Assembly (NCBI GenBank): GCA_949317995.1
Contig: OX439041.1
Span: 8,320,001 to 8,384,000 of the forward strand
DNA: 64,000 nucleotides
Direction of reading: 5' to 3'
Source: Acholoe squamosa
Taxonomy: Eukaryota > Annelida > Polychaeta > Phyllodocida > Polynoidae
Shown: piece after piece, positions 9,985 to 21,095 of the stretch
Position numbering within the stretch: the first letter of the stretch is position 1
How the letters are laid out: each line of letters opens with the position of its first letter
Translations under genes and position numbers: made by a program
Notes under the pieces: generated by a model
Database searches by the model: none
Told to the model about the DNA's origin: nothing
The model's input: only the letters and a program-made list of their open reading frames with translations

Positions 9985-12900
9985 CTCCCCTCCCTCGCTT
10001 AGGTTTCTTATTTGTTCTGTTACTGCCGTTGCCAGCCACCCTCTTCCTTGTCAAAGGGCCTGGCCTTTCTTCCTCCTCCTGGTAAACTTCCTGTGCTTTC
10101 TCCTCCTCTGGAGATGGGTTATCGTTGTCTGTAGCCAAATGCATGCTACCCAACGTCTTTGCAGCTTCCAGTACTGCGCTGTTTTCTGGACTCTGATGAG
10201 GTTTTGTTGTTCCCTCTTTAAGGTCTTTGCAATACACAGCCACAGAGCCCTCCGTCAAATCTATGTTGTGTCGAGTGGAATGAAAATGTTCTTTTATGGG
10301 GCGCAATCTAGTTCTTGCACTAGATCCTATTAAGATACCCAATCCCAAAGTTCCTTCATGCACATCTGAGGTGACATCCAAGAGAGAATCATTAGAATTA
10401 GAATTGTCTGTGTTGAGGGTAGTCGTTGCCGAAGCCAAAGTACCTTGTTCTACATGCGTATGTGTGGTCTGTAGGTCTGTTCCTGCTGACTCCACAGGTT
10501 TTATGTCTTGTGAAACTGGTACTTCTTGTGTGGTGTGATTTTCACCTTTTGACGAGTGTTCTGTGGTAAGGTGCTCTGTGGCAGCTGTTTTTTGTGTGGT
10601 CTCTTGCTCTGTAGCAGCTGCCTGTTCATTGGTCTGGTGCTCTGCTGTCCCTTCTTCCGTCTGGTGCTCTTCTGAGCCTGGCTCTTCTGTCTGCTGCGCT
10701 GCTGTGCCTGGCTCTTCTGTCTTGTGCTCTGTTGAGCCGGGCTCTTCTGTGGTCTGTTCCTCTCCTGTGCTGGGCTCTTCTATGGGCTCTATTTTCACTG
10801 GAGGCGGCTGTTGTGTGGTCTGGTCCTCCCCTGTGCCTGGCTGTTCTGTGTCGATTTTTATTTCACCTTCCTGTAGCGTGCCGTCTTTGTCCAAAATAGC
10901 TTCTGCCTCTTCTGTCGTTTCTTGTTGTGTTGGAGCACCCTCTTGTGAGGACTGTAGGTCTTGGGCAGATGACTGTTGTGCAGCTAATGTCATACCCACG
11001 TCTTGTGTGTCCTCTTTGTCCCCTGGATGCTCTGCCTCTGTTGTTGTACTAGAACCCGGTTGAGGTCCACTTGGGACATAGTCTGCCTTGAAGAGAGAGA
11101 GATGAGACCCCGCTTGAACAGAAGGACCCACAACGAGCCTTCCGTCATCATTAACATGAAGCAAGGTGGAGTTGTCTGTGCTAGGCCCATCCAACGACAC
11201 AACTGTAAAACACAACAAGAAAATGTAAGAGCGAGAGGATATTTGGTGTCATAAAATTATTTATTTTCTTTCTTCTTATGACAGCTAGGTGAAGACATGT
11301 CAGGTTTTAAGTGACAGACAAATGTGACACTTAGTTATGCTCAAGGAAACCCCCTCCCAAGAGTGATAGATTTTTTACGGCATTTCGACAGCTAAGGTCA
11401 TATTTATGGGGAGAACTACATCACACAATTTAACAAAGGAATGTGTAAGTTCCCACGCATATGTGCACCACACACATAAGAGGGGATAGAAAAGAGGAGA
11501 AAAACACCCATTTAAGTGGGCTAGGGAAGCCCGATGTCACATAGAAGAGAAACCAGACTAGAAACCTACCTTTCAACTGGCCTGAGGTGCTCTCCTGGAC
11601 TGCGAGAGGTTGGGTCACTAGATGTGGTAAATCGGGTGTCTGGCTGGATTCAGTCACCTTCTCCAAAGGCAATTGGCGCCCTCCGTCAAATGAATCAGCT
11701 TTCCACATACTGTGAAGACAGAAAAGACAGAAAACTTTAAATTTTTTTTTTAATAACACAACAGAATATTAGTTTTTCTCATCTCTGGTCTGGACATGTC
11801 ACTTTCATGTGTACCTTCTTCATTGAAATATTTTTTGTTATGACAATAAAAAGTAGAAATTGCCTGTTTAGTTTTCACAGAACGAGAGAACACATAAAAA
11901 ATCTTGTGTGCCTGAAAGCAATGAAATTTATACTGTATCTTTTTTCTGGACCCGGTTGTTTTGCTACCCCAAACTTACCGTTTATCAGCTGCGCCACATT
12001 TCGGCTTGATATGGCTTGAGTGTTTATGACTGCTTCCCTCTGACCCTGAATGTTCTCCAGCACATCTGCACACCTGCTCAAAACAGACGTAAGATTTTCC
12101 TCTGATGCCCGTCGGTTTTCTTCCATGCTGATAACAAGAGATTCTATCTTTGCGAGGCGAGTTTCCATTGCTGAAGATACCTGGAACATCTGCCCACTGT
12201 CTTCTCCAGCTGTGTCTTGAGACGGTTCCCCAGAAGAAAAGGTCAACTTCTTGTTCGTCTTGGGCGGTTCTGCTTTATGTCCTGCTAACCGTGGGCTACG
12301 TCTCCGACCTTCTAGCAGTGCTGCTTTTCCTTAAGGGGAAGGACCTTCTGACTTAGAGGAATCGGATTTTGGGGTAGAAGTGTAAGGCAATTGTTGTTTT
12401 ATGTCTGTAAGGTCAACTACATCAACTTCATCGGCGTCTTCACGTTCTACTATGTCTACTTCCATGTCATCTGTTGTGAGGTCGATTTGAAGAGAAGCCA
12501 CGTTACGAACAGCCCGCCTTCCCGGCTTCTTAAAAGTTTTGGTTTCTGCTACAGATGTAGACTGTGAGACACCGACCTTAGAGGTCCCTCCCTTAGAAGC
12601 AGCTGTCTTCGAGGTAAGGGCCTTATTGGTACGCGCCTTCGATGAGTCTGCTTTATTTGGGACTGCCTTGGACACTGGAACCTTTTTAACACCTGCCTTA
12701 GAACTAACCGCCGGGGATTTTTTTGCGGGAGAGGGTTTTTTTTTCTTGGTGACAACTGCTTTCTTTACTGGAGTTTTCTTCGTCTGGACAGGTTGCGCTT
12801 TCTTCACTACAGGGAAGTCCATTACATTTTCAGACAACAGTTCATCGTCCGTTGGAACCACCAGTATCTTACCCGGCAAAGGACCTGCACCTGTCGGTTT

Positions 12901-14160
12901 CTTTTTGCCCAAAGGAGACTGTTTTAGCTTCCTTTTCTTCCGTTCCTCCTCGACTTTGTCTGTATAATACAGCACTCGGCCTCCCGTGTCTGGAGAGAAA
13001 AAAAAATGAAATTATAAGGATAATTAAATGAGAGAAGGGTTGTGAAGGCAAAAAGGTGAAGTGTAGGAAAGTACTTTATTTTTTTTGGTTTATTATAACA
13101 AGGAAAAGCTAAGCAGAGAAGGTTCGTGATTATTACGAGGACACTTAGCACAAGAGAGAGGAAAAAGAAATGAGAAGGTAAGGTGTCTTTTTTTTTTTGT
13201 GCATAACATAGCTTCTGAGAGAGGAGAGACGAAAGTTTGAATTTTTCTTACCGGCAATGCGATGAACCCCCTTGTACTTGAGGCACATCACTTCAACGAA
13301 GGTGCACCCCTCGACTTGATGCCCCTTGTCAATCAGCTCCAGCATTTCCTCGTTCGTTCAGGGGGAAAAAAAGGTCTTGTTTTATCTTAGCACACAACAA
13401 TAAAAAAAGGACGAGATGAGAAGAGACAAATTAAAAATTCTGTTGTGAATCGTCAGACTGTTGTTATGTTATGTTATGTAAAGAGTAGTGTGACCTAGTT
13501 CTACCCATTCATATCACCTGACATGACGACAAGGCATAGGATGTCCATTGAAAGGTGACTGAAGAAGGGAAGGTAATTATTCCTTTTTACGTCATATCTT
13601 ATTAATGGAAAAGCACAGAGAAATAACTTAGAAAGCTTACCTTGGCTTTGACCTTGTAGAAGTAGTCATTAACGTGATTTCTGGTCTTGTCAAGGTCACG
13701 GTTTGAATTTTTGATGCTGTTGACAGTGGCTGAGGAAAAAAAATTAAAATAGAAGTTTCATTTAAAAATTCAATTTACTTTTAAAACAAAGGGAAGAAAG
13801 AAAGAAAAAGAAATATACAAGCTACAAAGAGATAAGGACAGAGCATGGTTCTTGATATTTTTTTAGGTCTCAACTGCTGTAAATTTTAAGACAAGGAGAG
13901 AAAAGATGTAAAACTCACCCATTACTGTGTCCCATCCTTCTCTGTTTAGACGATAGCTGTCCTTTCCTCTAGCACGTAAGAGAGCTTTCTGGTTCAAACA
14001 TGCGAAGAACAAGGCTCTGTGTTCATTTTCAGTCCAGAAAAGGTCCCTCGACCTGGCTGTACCGCGCGAAGTTAAGTTAGATGAGGTAGAAGGGGTAGGA
14101 GTGGATTTCTTAGTTTTCTTGGGTGGTGGTTTAGATAAGCTACCTTCAGAAGAAACAGAG
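9965..14160 (-). CDS. Second, larger SANT/Myb-like protein of the element
   Basis: Minus-strand gene read from the right end of the element. Recognisable exons: about 14270-13919 (acidic run, Lys/Pro patch, then a SANT-like domain beginning DLFWTENEHRALFFACL and ending LNREGWDTVM), 13729-13641 (second half of the domain, TVNSIKNSNRDLDKTRNHV), 13348-13252, 12989-11979 (Lys/Ala/Ser-rich, then a predicted coiled coil), 11709-11570 and 11202-9965. The last exon is a Glu/Thr-rich stretch with degenerate EEPGS and EHQTEE repeats and a basic nuclear-localisation-like end (KKPKRGRGGKV). The TAA stop overlaps AATAAA. Faults: an in-frame TAA at 12331-12333 and a phase mismatch between the 12989-11979 and 11709-11570 exons, so the gene may be decaying or my exon model incomplete. 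The first exon is not resolved. Its domain differs clearly from that of the smaller SANT-like gene. Confidence 0.65.
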
Positions 14161-14339
14161 CTAGATTCTTCTACCTCGTATTGGTATTCTTCATCGCCAT
14201 TATCTCCTTCTTCCCCCTCCTCGTTTTCCTCCTCCTCTCCACTGTCGTAGCCCGCCTCAAGATGTCCGGTAGGTCCATGTCCTGCCCTTCATCCGAGTCT
14301 TCACTTGTTGAAGCAGCATACTTACTGGGCTCCTGAAAA

Positions 14340-15045
14340 TAAAAGAATAAAATAAATAACTCTAAGAAAGAATGGCTCAAGGAAAATATCATAAAACCAG
14401 AGAAAGAAAGGAGAGGTCCATTTGTCTATACGTTGGGGACAAGAAATAAAATTAAAAACCCTCTCATGCATGGACTCTACTCCAGTGGAAGTGAAAAAAT
14501 GCTCTAAGATTATCTTCCACTTTTATTTCTGAGCAAGGGTGACAGAGATAAAAAAAATTGCACACAGCGAGGTTGTTTTACCCTATTATCGCCCAACGTG
14601 AACATAGAAGAAAACGACTTCACAACAGAAAAAGACAAAGACAGCTACCTGGTTAAAGTCATATGAGTTCTACTTGAAAAGAGGGTCATTATGGGCTATT
14701 TTGTTCTTTCAATACTTACATCCGCCGAGTGGAATTCCATTTTCAGTCAGCGGCTACGTCCAATACAGCGAAGCCCACACACCATGTAAACACGGACCCG
14801 CCTTCCTTACCGGAAGTGACGTTCTCCTTCAATTAGGTCAAATTACGAGGGTCTCCGGCTTTTTTTTCTCGCTGTGCTATGGACATCGGTAACAGCGAGA
14901 AAATCACAGCGAGAATCATAACGAGTCTAGCTGTGAAAAGGCAGAAACATTTGTGCAACGGTAATAAAAAAATCTCTTTCTGAATCTCGCTGATTTGGGC
15001 TTTTTTTTAACAACGAGATCTAGCTGTTTGTGCAACGACCTCCTG
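14340..15045 (-). repeat. Right terminal region of the Harbinger element
   Basis: Non-coding right end with subterminal words matching the left end: CTCGCTGTG, CAGCGAGAA, GTGCAACGG, AACGAGATCTAGCTG, and the terminal TTGTGCAACGACCTCCTG. It probably contains the promoter and 5' leader of the larger SANT-like gene; no TATA box is obvious. Confidence 0.6.
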
Positions 15046-15047
15046 AT

Positions 15048-15235
15048 CATTCTGGCTTTGCTTTCATACCCCAATGCAGTTTTTCTGTTGATCTAGCAAG
15101 AAGAATATGGACTTTCAATCACAGTGCGAATTTCTTATTGTACTGCCTCACTGGATCAGTGTTCAGGCAGACATTTTATTAATCTTTTACGATGCTGTAA
15201 GAAAAAAAGATTCTTTAAAACCTGTTCAAGAGCAA
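15048..15235 (+). pseudogene. GPCR relic, TM7 and C-terminal part
   Basis: Directly after the transposon the receptor resumes. Residues include SGFAFIPQC, then a TM7 with NHSANFLLYCLTGSVFRQ, the conserved N-rich TM7 motif followed by the F-R of helix 8, then LLRCCKKK in a shifted frame. This joins 404-1126 as one former gene. The frame changes show it is no longer functional. Confidence 0.7.
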
Positions 15236-16030
15236 CATTGTGATACAGTACAAAAAACGGTCATTTAAATTGGGCATAATAATTCATTGTTGGGTTGACT
15301 TCAAATGAAGCAAATTCCTGTTTACTTCTACTCACTCTTTCAACAGACTATCTCTTTGAAATAAGACGACCTCTGGATCTAGCTGATCTATACAGAACTT
15401 TATTAATGCCAAACAGTAGCTTTATTTTTTTTGGACTTGCTCATTGTATTAATGAACTGCTATGTTCATTTAAGAAATGCTATAGAGCAGACCAAGTTTT
15501 ATTGATTTTTCAAAGGAAAATCACAAATGAAACAGTACAATAACTTCATGGATCTTGAAAAATGTCAATATGAACACAATCAGGAGATGGAAAAATATGG
15601 ACTGGCAATATTCACTCAATAGGTTGTTAACATAGAAAGTACAGACAAACAAACTAAAAGCAAAAAGAGATAGATAGTAAATAATATGTCATACATAGAG
15701 ATTTGTGTGTCTACACATTATTTCAGTACATCATGATAACAGCTAAATACTCCTTGTCTTGAGTTCAAATAAGTGATATTTAGAGTTGGTGGTATATGCT
15801 GTTATATGCATATGGCAACATCAGCAATATCAATATGGATGTAAACATAAAAAAGGATATGAATGTGAGTATGAATATGAATATGAATAAGAAGCTGCAC
15901 AGTTTCCACACCTGCTTCTCATTATCAATTATAACCCAATTTCAGGTTCAACCTTATATTTTCTATCTACATCACACCCTCTTTTAATTTTACCTTTGTC
16001 ATAGCTTTCTGAATCTCCTCAGGTAGAGTA
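15236..16030. other. AT-rich spacer, nothing recognised
   Basis: An 82-codon open stretch (15295-15543) has no recognisable domain. At 15860-15895 there is a short impure run of ATGAAT units. I see no gene here. Confidence 0.4.
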
Positions 16031-16032
16031 TT

Positions 16033-17055
16033 TCAGAGAACCACCCCTATGTACCATGGCGATCTTTTATAGTGTCTAGTAATAACCCTAGGTAGTTCAA
16101 AAACAATCTTCCTTTGAGACCTTGTTTTATAAGATTGTGGTCTATTTAACACAGTCTTTGATTTCTTATACATTAAGCATAATAATAGCATGTCAAATCT
16201 TTTCTCTAACACTGGAACCTTACAAAGTTCATGCAACTCCTTAATACTATACCGTCTAATATTGCATTTCAGACAAACTCTAAGAGCTCTATTTTGCAGT
16301 TGTTGTAATGCCGCAAGACCATCCTCATTACAACTAGTACTTATAAATGAACAATATTCTATAATTGGTCTGATTGTACAACAGTATATCCTTACACTTT
16401 GCTCTTGTGTTAAAAAATTTCTTAACTTAGCAAACCTAAATAGTTTATTGCATACATTTCTTTTAATAATTTTAATCTGTTTATCAAAACTAAGTTTACT
16501 GTCAATATGTACACCTAGATATGGAAAGAAGGTAACAGTTTGCACAGTGCTGCTATTGAAGTCTATAGTAGAATCCGGACATCTTTTTAATTTATGAGCA
16601 CTACAAAACCACATAAATTTTGTTTTACTTGGATTTACTGTTAGTCTGTTTTCGATAACCCAACGCTTAAAGTTAATTACATCTTCATTCAAATTCTCAT
16701 TAACCAAGTCTACATCTTTGTTAGAACTATAAATCACAATGTCATCAGCATACAGTTTAATCTTGCATTTTTTAAGACCTTAACAACATCATCAATATAT
16801 AGGACAAACAACAGGGGACCTAAAACTGATCCTTGAGGGAAACCGTAATCAATATCCTGGTTTGAGGACAATTTATTACAATAGCTAGTTCATTGTTTTC
16901 TATTTTCCAGGTAACTTTTAAACCATAGAAAATTAGATTTATGTTCACTGCATATTGGTATCGTTGGGATACTGCGGAATAAACACTTCTTTGAAACTGA
17001 TTTCCTTGGAATTTGTGTAACATGAATAACTTGTTGTAAATGTAGTGGTTCATCT
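16033..17055 (-). mobile_element. Non-LTR retrotransposon reverse transcriptase, 5'-truncated
   Basis: Reverse transcriptase of a LINE, probably of the CR1/Jockey-like side. In minus-strand order: a degenerate finger region (KLFMLHKFQGNQF, QYAV), the motif GFPQGSVLGPLLFVLYIDD (about 16846-16790), the catalytic YADD (16752-16741), then the thumb and C-terminal region with TIRPIIEYCS and LQQLQNRALRVC that typically follow in these elements. There is a frameshift between the PQGS block and YADD. The endonuclease domain and the 5' half are absent, so this is a dead, 5'-truncated copy as LINE insertion usually produces. Confidence 0.85.
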
Positions 17056-17321
17056 CGTTAAGTTAGATTAAGTATTCATAACGAAGAGAGAGAAAGTTTC
17101 TGGGTAGGCAACCAAGCTTTTATTTCATAGCTTATGTTACATACGATCACGGCCTCAGAGGACTACATGCTGCTAGAGCATTCGGTTACCCTTTCGGGTA
17201 ACGACCTGGTTGAGCAGTGGGTAAAACCACTACTGGAGAACATAGGGGTAGAACTAGCCTTATATAGGGGAAAAGCCCGCGAAACTCAGACCGGCCACGT
17301 GACGTGTGGCGGACGAGTGGT
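17056..17321. other. Promoter-like spacer
   Basis: GC-richer than its surroundings. TTATATAGGGG at about 17260 resembles a TATA box and CCACGTGACG (17297) contains a palindromic E-box, but no gene follows. It may be part of an unrecognised repeat. The open frames here have no recognisable product. Confidence 0.3.
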
Positions 17322-17421
17322 AGGCCCCCTGGTGTAATGGATACGAACCCAGAGGCTGCCACCTGCCATCCGGATTCCCCCACTACACCCGAAGACCTAG
17401 GTCTGAGTCCCACGGGTACAT
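17322..17421 (+). repeat. tRNA-like module, possible SINE head
   Basis: TGGTGTAATGGATA resembles a polymerase III A box and GGTCTGAGTCCC an imperfect B box, about 70 bases apart, preceded by GGCCCCC as in a tRNA acceptor arm. The cloverleaf is not intact. Weak call. Confidence 0.3.
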
Positions 17422-18280
17422 GAACGTATAAGTGTAAACACCATACCCCTACACTAATATCACCCACGAAAGCTAGATATTCCCATATTTTCACTTAGAA
17501 TTCGGATACGATTTCAGACTTTTAGGTGCATCTCATTCAGAACAAGCTAATTATTTCAGGAAAGATGCTAGAAGGGGTCCTAATTAAAGGTCCGCAGAAA
17601 GTTGCCTTAGCTTTGATATTGCATGAATTCATCCAGACCCCAAACAAATAGGCAACATCAATTGACTAGTTCAAATGGTTTGGTCAGCAAATTACACAGT
17701 TCTGCTAAATAGTAAAAGGTGGTCAGGCTAATATGACTGCTACTGTATGATACATTATTGAAGGTATTGGAAGATAATCACAATCTCTTTTTTCAATCAT
17801 GACACTTTTCTTCAGATGTACAACTTGCATGTCTAAATGAAATGAAGTATACCAGAACTTATAAACCCCACACAATTACTATGTCTACATGGAAGTTCAA
17901 GAGATCGACTTTGACCAGCATTGAAGTTTAATGGCAAAATGATAGAGATTGTGGTGTTTTAAAAAATTTCATAAAGTTTTGTGACCAAGCTTTTGAGCTG
18001 CTCAATGTTATAGTGTTCATGGCCGCCTCTGCTTTATCAAGGTTTCAGTTCAGTGCATGAGATATACAAGGAACATTACAGCACATTATGGCGCTAGTTA
18101 CGACCAAAATGATTCTGAACTTGTCACTCCTCAAGTTTAAGACTAGAAAAATGGAAACTGACCTGGATATACTTCATACCTTAATGCCTCTTGCTCTAGT
18201 GCCCTGAAGGCTAACAGAAATACCCAGAGGGAACTACCGGGACAGGAAACCAACAACATGCTGGTCCTTCCCAGTGCATG
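17422..18280. other. Spacer with dispersed repeats, no gene seen
   Basis: Contains 18003-18085 (related to 196-300) and 18086-18170. The latter recurs diverged at 18843-18927 (TTATGGCGCTAGT, CTGAACTTGTCACTC and TCTAGAAAAATG in the same order). No coding region recognised. Confidence 0.45.
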
Positions 18281-18646
18281 CTGGAGGGTGTTGGTCCTAT
18301 ATTAAAAGGAAGAGCTGGCTAAAAATGCCCCTGTTTCCAGTCCTTTCTTCTCATGTAGCTATAACTTGTCCATTTTGTTTCTCACAAGTGGTCATTCAAG
18401 TACGGTGCTGAAAAAGGGGGATTTGAGTAGGTACCTAGTTGGGAGAAGTCAGTCAGTATAATAAACTATAGAGCATGTGACATGAGTAGGTACCTGGTAG
18501 TGCAGCTCTCTCTATTTTAAACAAGGCAGGTGACTTTTCAGACTAATGTGGTGAGTGCAAGTACTTAGGTGAAGCAGTGCACGACTTGTTTAGAAAAGAG
18601 GGCACATACTCACAGCTCTTTTTACAATAGGAGCGACACCCTCCAG
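18281..18646. mobile_element. 366-bp MITE with CTGGAGG ends, copy 1
   Basis: Ends CTGGAGGGTGTTGGTCCTAT and ATAGGAGCGACACCCTCCAG are inverted repeats. The interior matches 33152-33517 in inverted orientation over its whole length, and both copies are 366 bp. It has no coding capacity. The terminal CTGGAGGNNGTTG is shared with the 13.9-kb Harbinger element, which makes that element or a relative a plausible source of transposase. No clear target duplication. Confidence 0.75.
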
Positions 18647-19410
18647 AACTCTTTGCTAGCATCTCATTCAGTCAGTAGGAACAGGGAATTATCCTCAATC
18701 TTTAAGCATAGTCTCTTACTTTGAAGTAAGAAATGTATACTTTGATAGTGCCTGGGTCAGGATAATATTAGTGGTTGTTGGTTCCAATATGTATGGCACA
18801 AGAGAACCAGTGTAGATGTGTCCCACACTCAGACCTAGTGCCATATTATGGCGCTAGTAACCATCAGAATGACCCTGAACTTGTCACTCTTCAAGCATAT
18901 GTTTCAGTCTAGAAAAATGCAACTTATTCTTAAAGAGTGAGTAGTATTTCCAGTTCATGCCTACCTAGGATAAGGCACAGGGGGAGTTAGATATAGTGTA
19001 CTCCCACTGTGCTTTGCTGCTTCCTGTATGGTGGTTCCCTGAGGGTTTATAGTATATCTCAGGGCACCAGAGTAAGACGTGTCCCAACAAGCAGCCTGTG
19101 AACAACTAAGTGTGTCAGAGAGGTACTGGCAGTGTGAGAAAGGTCAGTACCATTCAGTTTGTATGAACTTCTAATGTTGTGAATTGTTATGCATGTGCCT
19201 TGAATGTTTATCATTTTTTTTTTTCATATTAAACTAGATCAGCATACTGATGTACTGACAGCTAGGAGCTGAGCATTATGGTGGAAAGTTGTTAATAGGC
19301 TTTATCATACAGTGGGCTATCGACAGCCCTGTTCATACAATGCAATGTTTGCTCTATTGACTATCACGCTGCCACCTGTTGCTGGTAGGTGGTACTATCG
19401 ACTACGAGCA
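18647..19410. other. Spacer, no gene recognised
   Basis: Non-coding. Holds the second copy of the diverged 85-bp direct repeat (18843-18927) and a T run near 19214. Near 19260-19380 are short inverted words (CTATCGACAG, CTATCGACTACG), perhaps the edge of the foldback that follows. Confidence 0.4.
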
Positions 19411-19644
19411 AAGACTGAGTAGATGTGTAAAGCGTAAGGGTGTAATGATATGGTCAGGGCATGGCACTCTTAGACGCCTGTCTGCTGTGAGCCACTGTAA
19501 GTATAACTTTTATACCTGTCAATCGCGCATTGTGACAGGTATACAGGTATCAGTGGCTCACAGCAGGCAGGCGTCTAAGAGTGCCATAACCTTAACTACA
19601 TCATTACACTCTTACCAGCCTCTTTACACATCTACTCAGTCTTT
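19411..19644. mobile_element. Foldback element with about 93-bp arms
   Basis: The left arm 19411-19503 and right arm 19551-19644 are inverted copies (AAGACTGAGTAGATGTG against CACATCTACTCAGTCTT at the tips, GTGAGCCACTG against CAGTGGCTCAC at the base). The loop contains a second small hairpin, ATACCTGTCA/TGACAGGTAT. The right arm and loop recur at 21096-21245 without the left arm. Confidence 0.8.
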
Positions 19645-19893
19645 TCCTATGGTATAGACCGTATGTGTGGGCGATAATGGAGGAAGATACTATTATGGTT
19701 ACTGTATCGTCGGCACACCCACACTTTGCAGTTGTGAGAGAAAAAATTTTAAAAATCTCATAACTTTTTTTGGTGTAGGTATGGAAGTGCCACCTTTTAC
19801 TAATAATGAAGTTGGAGTATGTGTCGAAGGTTACATGGTGAATTATTGTACATTAAAAATGCATAATAAGGGGTCACCTGCACAGAGCACCAA
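19508..19893. repeat. 386-bp direct repeat, copy 1
   Basis: This recurs at 21096-21479 (offset about 1588) with only scattered differences. It begins in the loop of the foldback, includes its right arm, and ends at CACAGAGCACCAA. No gene. Confidence 0.85.
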
Positions 19894-21095
19894 ATACCAG
19901 GGGTAGGGGGGGGATCCAACTGCACAATATAGAGGACATCTGGTGACAAATTCAAGAACTAATACCAGCATATCTGGGTCCAGCTGCATGGCCAGGGAAA
20001 TCCCATAATGCAAATATACTACCAAATATGACAATCATTCAATGATATACATCTACCTCAAAAACACTTTGGGCTTTGTGTTGGCTGCATTTAATGGGCT
20101 TGCCATTGCGTAAGAAGGAAGACAATGATTCCATCTGGCTTAGTTTGAGTTCTTCTGAAAACCTAGAATTGACCAAATTTGTAAATTCTTCATAAATCAT
20201 TGAGTTGAGTTCCAACATAAAGACCATTGGTCAGATCTATATGAGTATGAAATGTACAAGAGAGTACAGTAGAGACCATTAGAGACCCACTTCCAGTGGG
20301 TGAAAAATATTCCTAAAAGAACCACTATTTTGGAGTCTGTGAAGTCAATCTGGTATAGAGCTGAATGGTGGACAATGAAAACTAGTTCCCACATTACTCA
20401 CACCATGTCTCTACTGTGCTGTATTCTCACCAGTACCACACTGGCTAACTCTGGATAGATAGGATAGTTCTTTAATTTGACACCTGGTGGCAGGTAGCGG
20501 TTGACTCTCCTCCTGTACCAGGGGGGGTGACCAGTGCTTCAGCGCCATCTTGTGGCAACTGTAACATTCATGTTTGTGTGTATAGCTCAGTATGCCTGAG
20601 GAAATACTTCAATTCTGCTATATTAACACATGTGTCAAATATCCTATGATACATTTACATCACATATACTTCACTCTATGTAATGGGTCCAGGTTAGCTG
20701 CATTTCAATGTATCAGTATGGAGAAATCCATCCTGTTTCAGTTGATAATGGGCTGTTCTAAAGGTCAACTTTGAGCATTTCATAAAAATAATTGAGTTGA
20801 GATCCATTAAATCTACATTTTGTGAAAATTATTTCAATGTCTAATGTATGAGGGGGTGCAGTAGAGAACATTGGAGCACCATTCCTAGAGAGTGAGAAAG
20901 ATATTTCAATTGCCACTAATATGAGCTCAGTGAAGTCATTTCTGGTACATTTCATGTTTGCTTAGTTCCCATGCCACTCACATTATGTCTCCACTGTGTC
21001 ATACTTTGACCATTTCCTTGCCTTCTAGCTCTGTCAGACATGGTCATACTCTAGTCTGCTACAAGGTGGCGCCTAAGCACTGGGCTCTCCTCCTG
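19894..21095. repeat. Diverged tandem duplication, about 0.7 kb unit
   Basis: Words in 19970-20400 recur in order in 20680-20990 with much divergence: GGGTCCAG...GCTGCAT, ATTGAGTTGAG, AGTAGAGA...CATT, GTGAAGTCA and TTCCCA...CACTCACA. Together with the flanking 386-bp repeat this suggests an old segmental tandem duplication. No coding content recognised. Confidence 0.5.

Larger units (their letters stand above)
1127..15045. mobile_element. Large PIF/Harbinger-class DNA transposon
   Basis: The left end CTGGAGGCCGTTGCACAA and the inverted right end CAGGAGGTCGTTGCACAA match at 16 of 18 positions, and the dinucleotide AT flanks both sides (1125-1126 and 15046-15047). Subterminal regions at both ends repeat CGTTGCACAA-like and CTCGCTG/AACGAGA words. 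Inside are a spliced DDE transposase (+ strand) and two Myb/SANT-like genes (- strand), the gene set expected of Harbinger elements but with one SANT gene more than usual. Two internal blocks are duplicated (3147-6170 = 6961-9984 and 6177-6961 = 11331-12115). Without the extra copies the element would be about 10 kb. The element sits inside a GPCR relic. The two-base flank is unlike the three-base TWA target typical of Harbinger and recalls the related ISL2EU group. Confidence 0.88.

Noticed and set aside
10563-11063. Cys/Ser/Val-rich plus-strand frame of 166 codons
   Set aside because: Antisense of the Glu/Thr-rich last exon of the larger SANT-like gene.
15295-15543. Second GPCR TM7 fragment (MPNSSFIFF)
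   Set aside because: The resemblance is limited to a few residues and the flanks lack receptor signatures.
16820-17055. Independent 77-codon gene
   Set aside because: It is the degenerate finger part of the LINE reverse transcriptase in one frame.
17056-17500. Possible LTR end (TATA-like box, GC-rich leader)
   Set aside because: No TG...CA ends, target duplication, primer-binding site or second copy in the window, so no LTR element can be supported.
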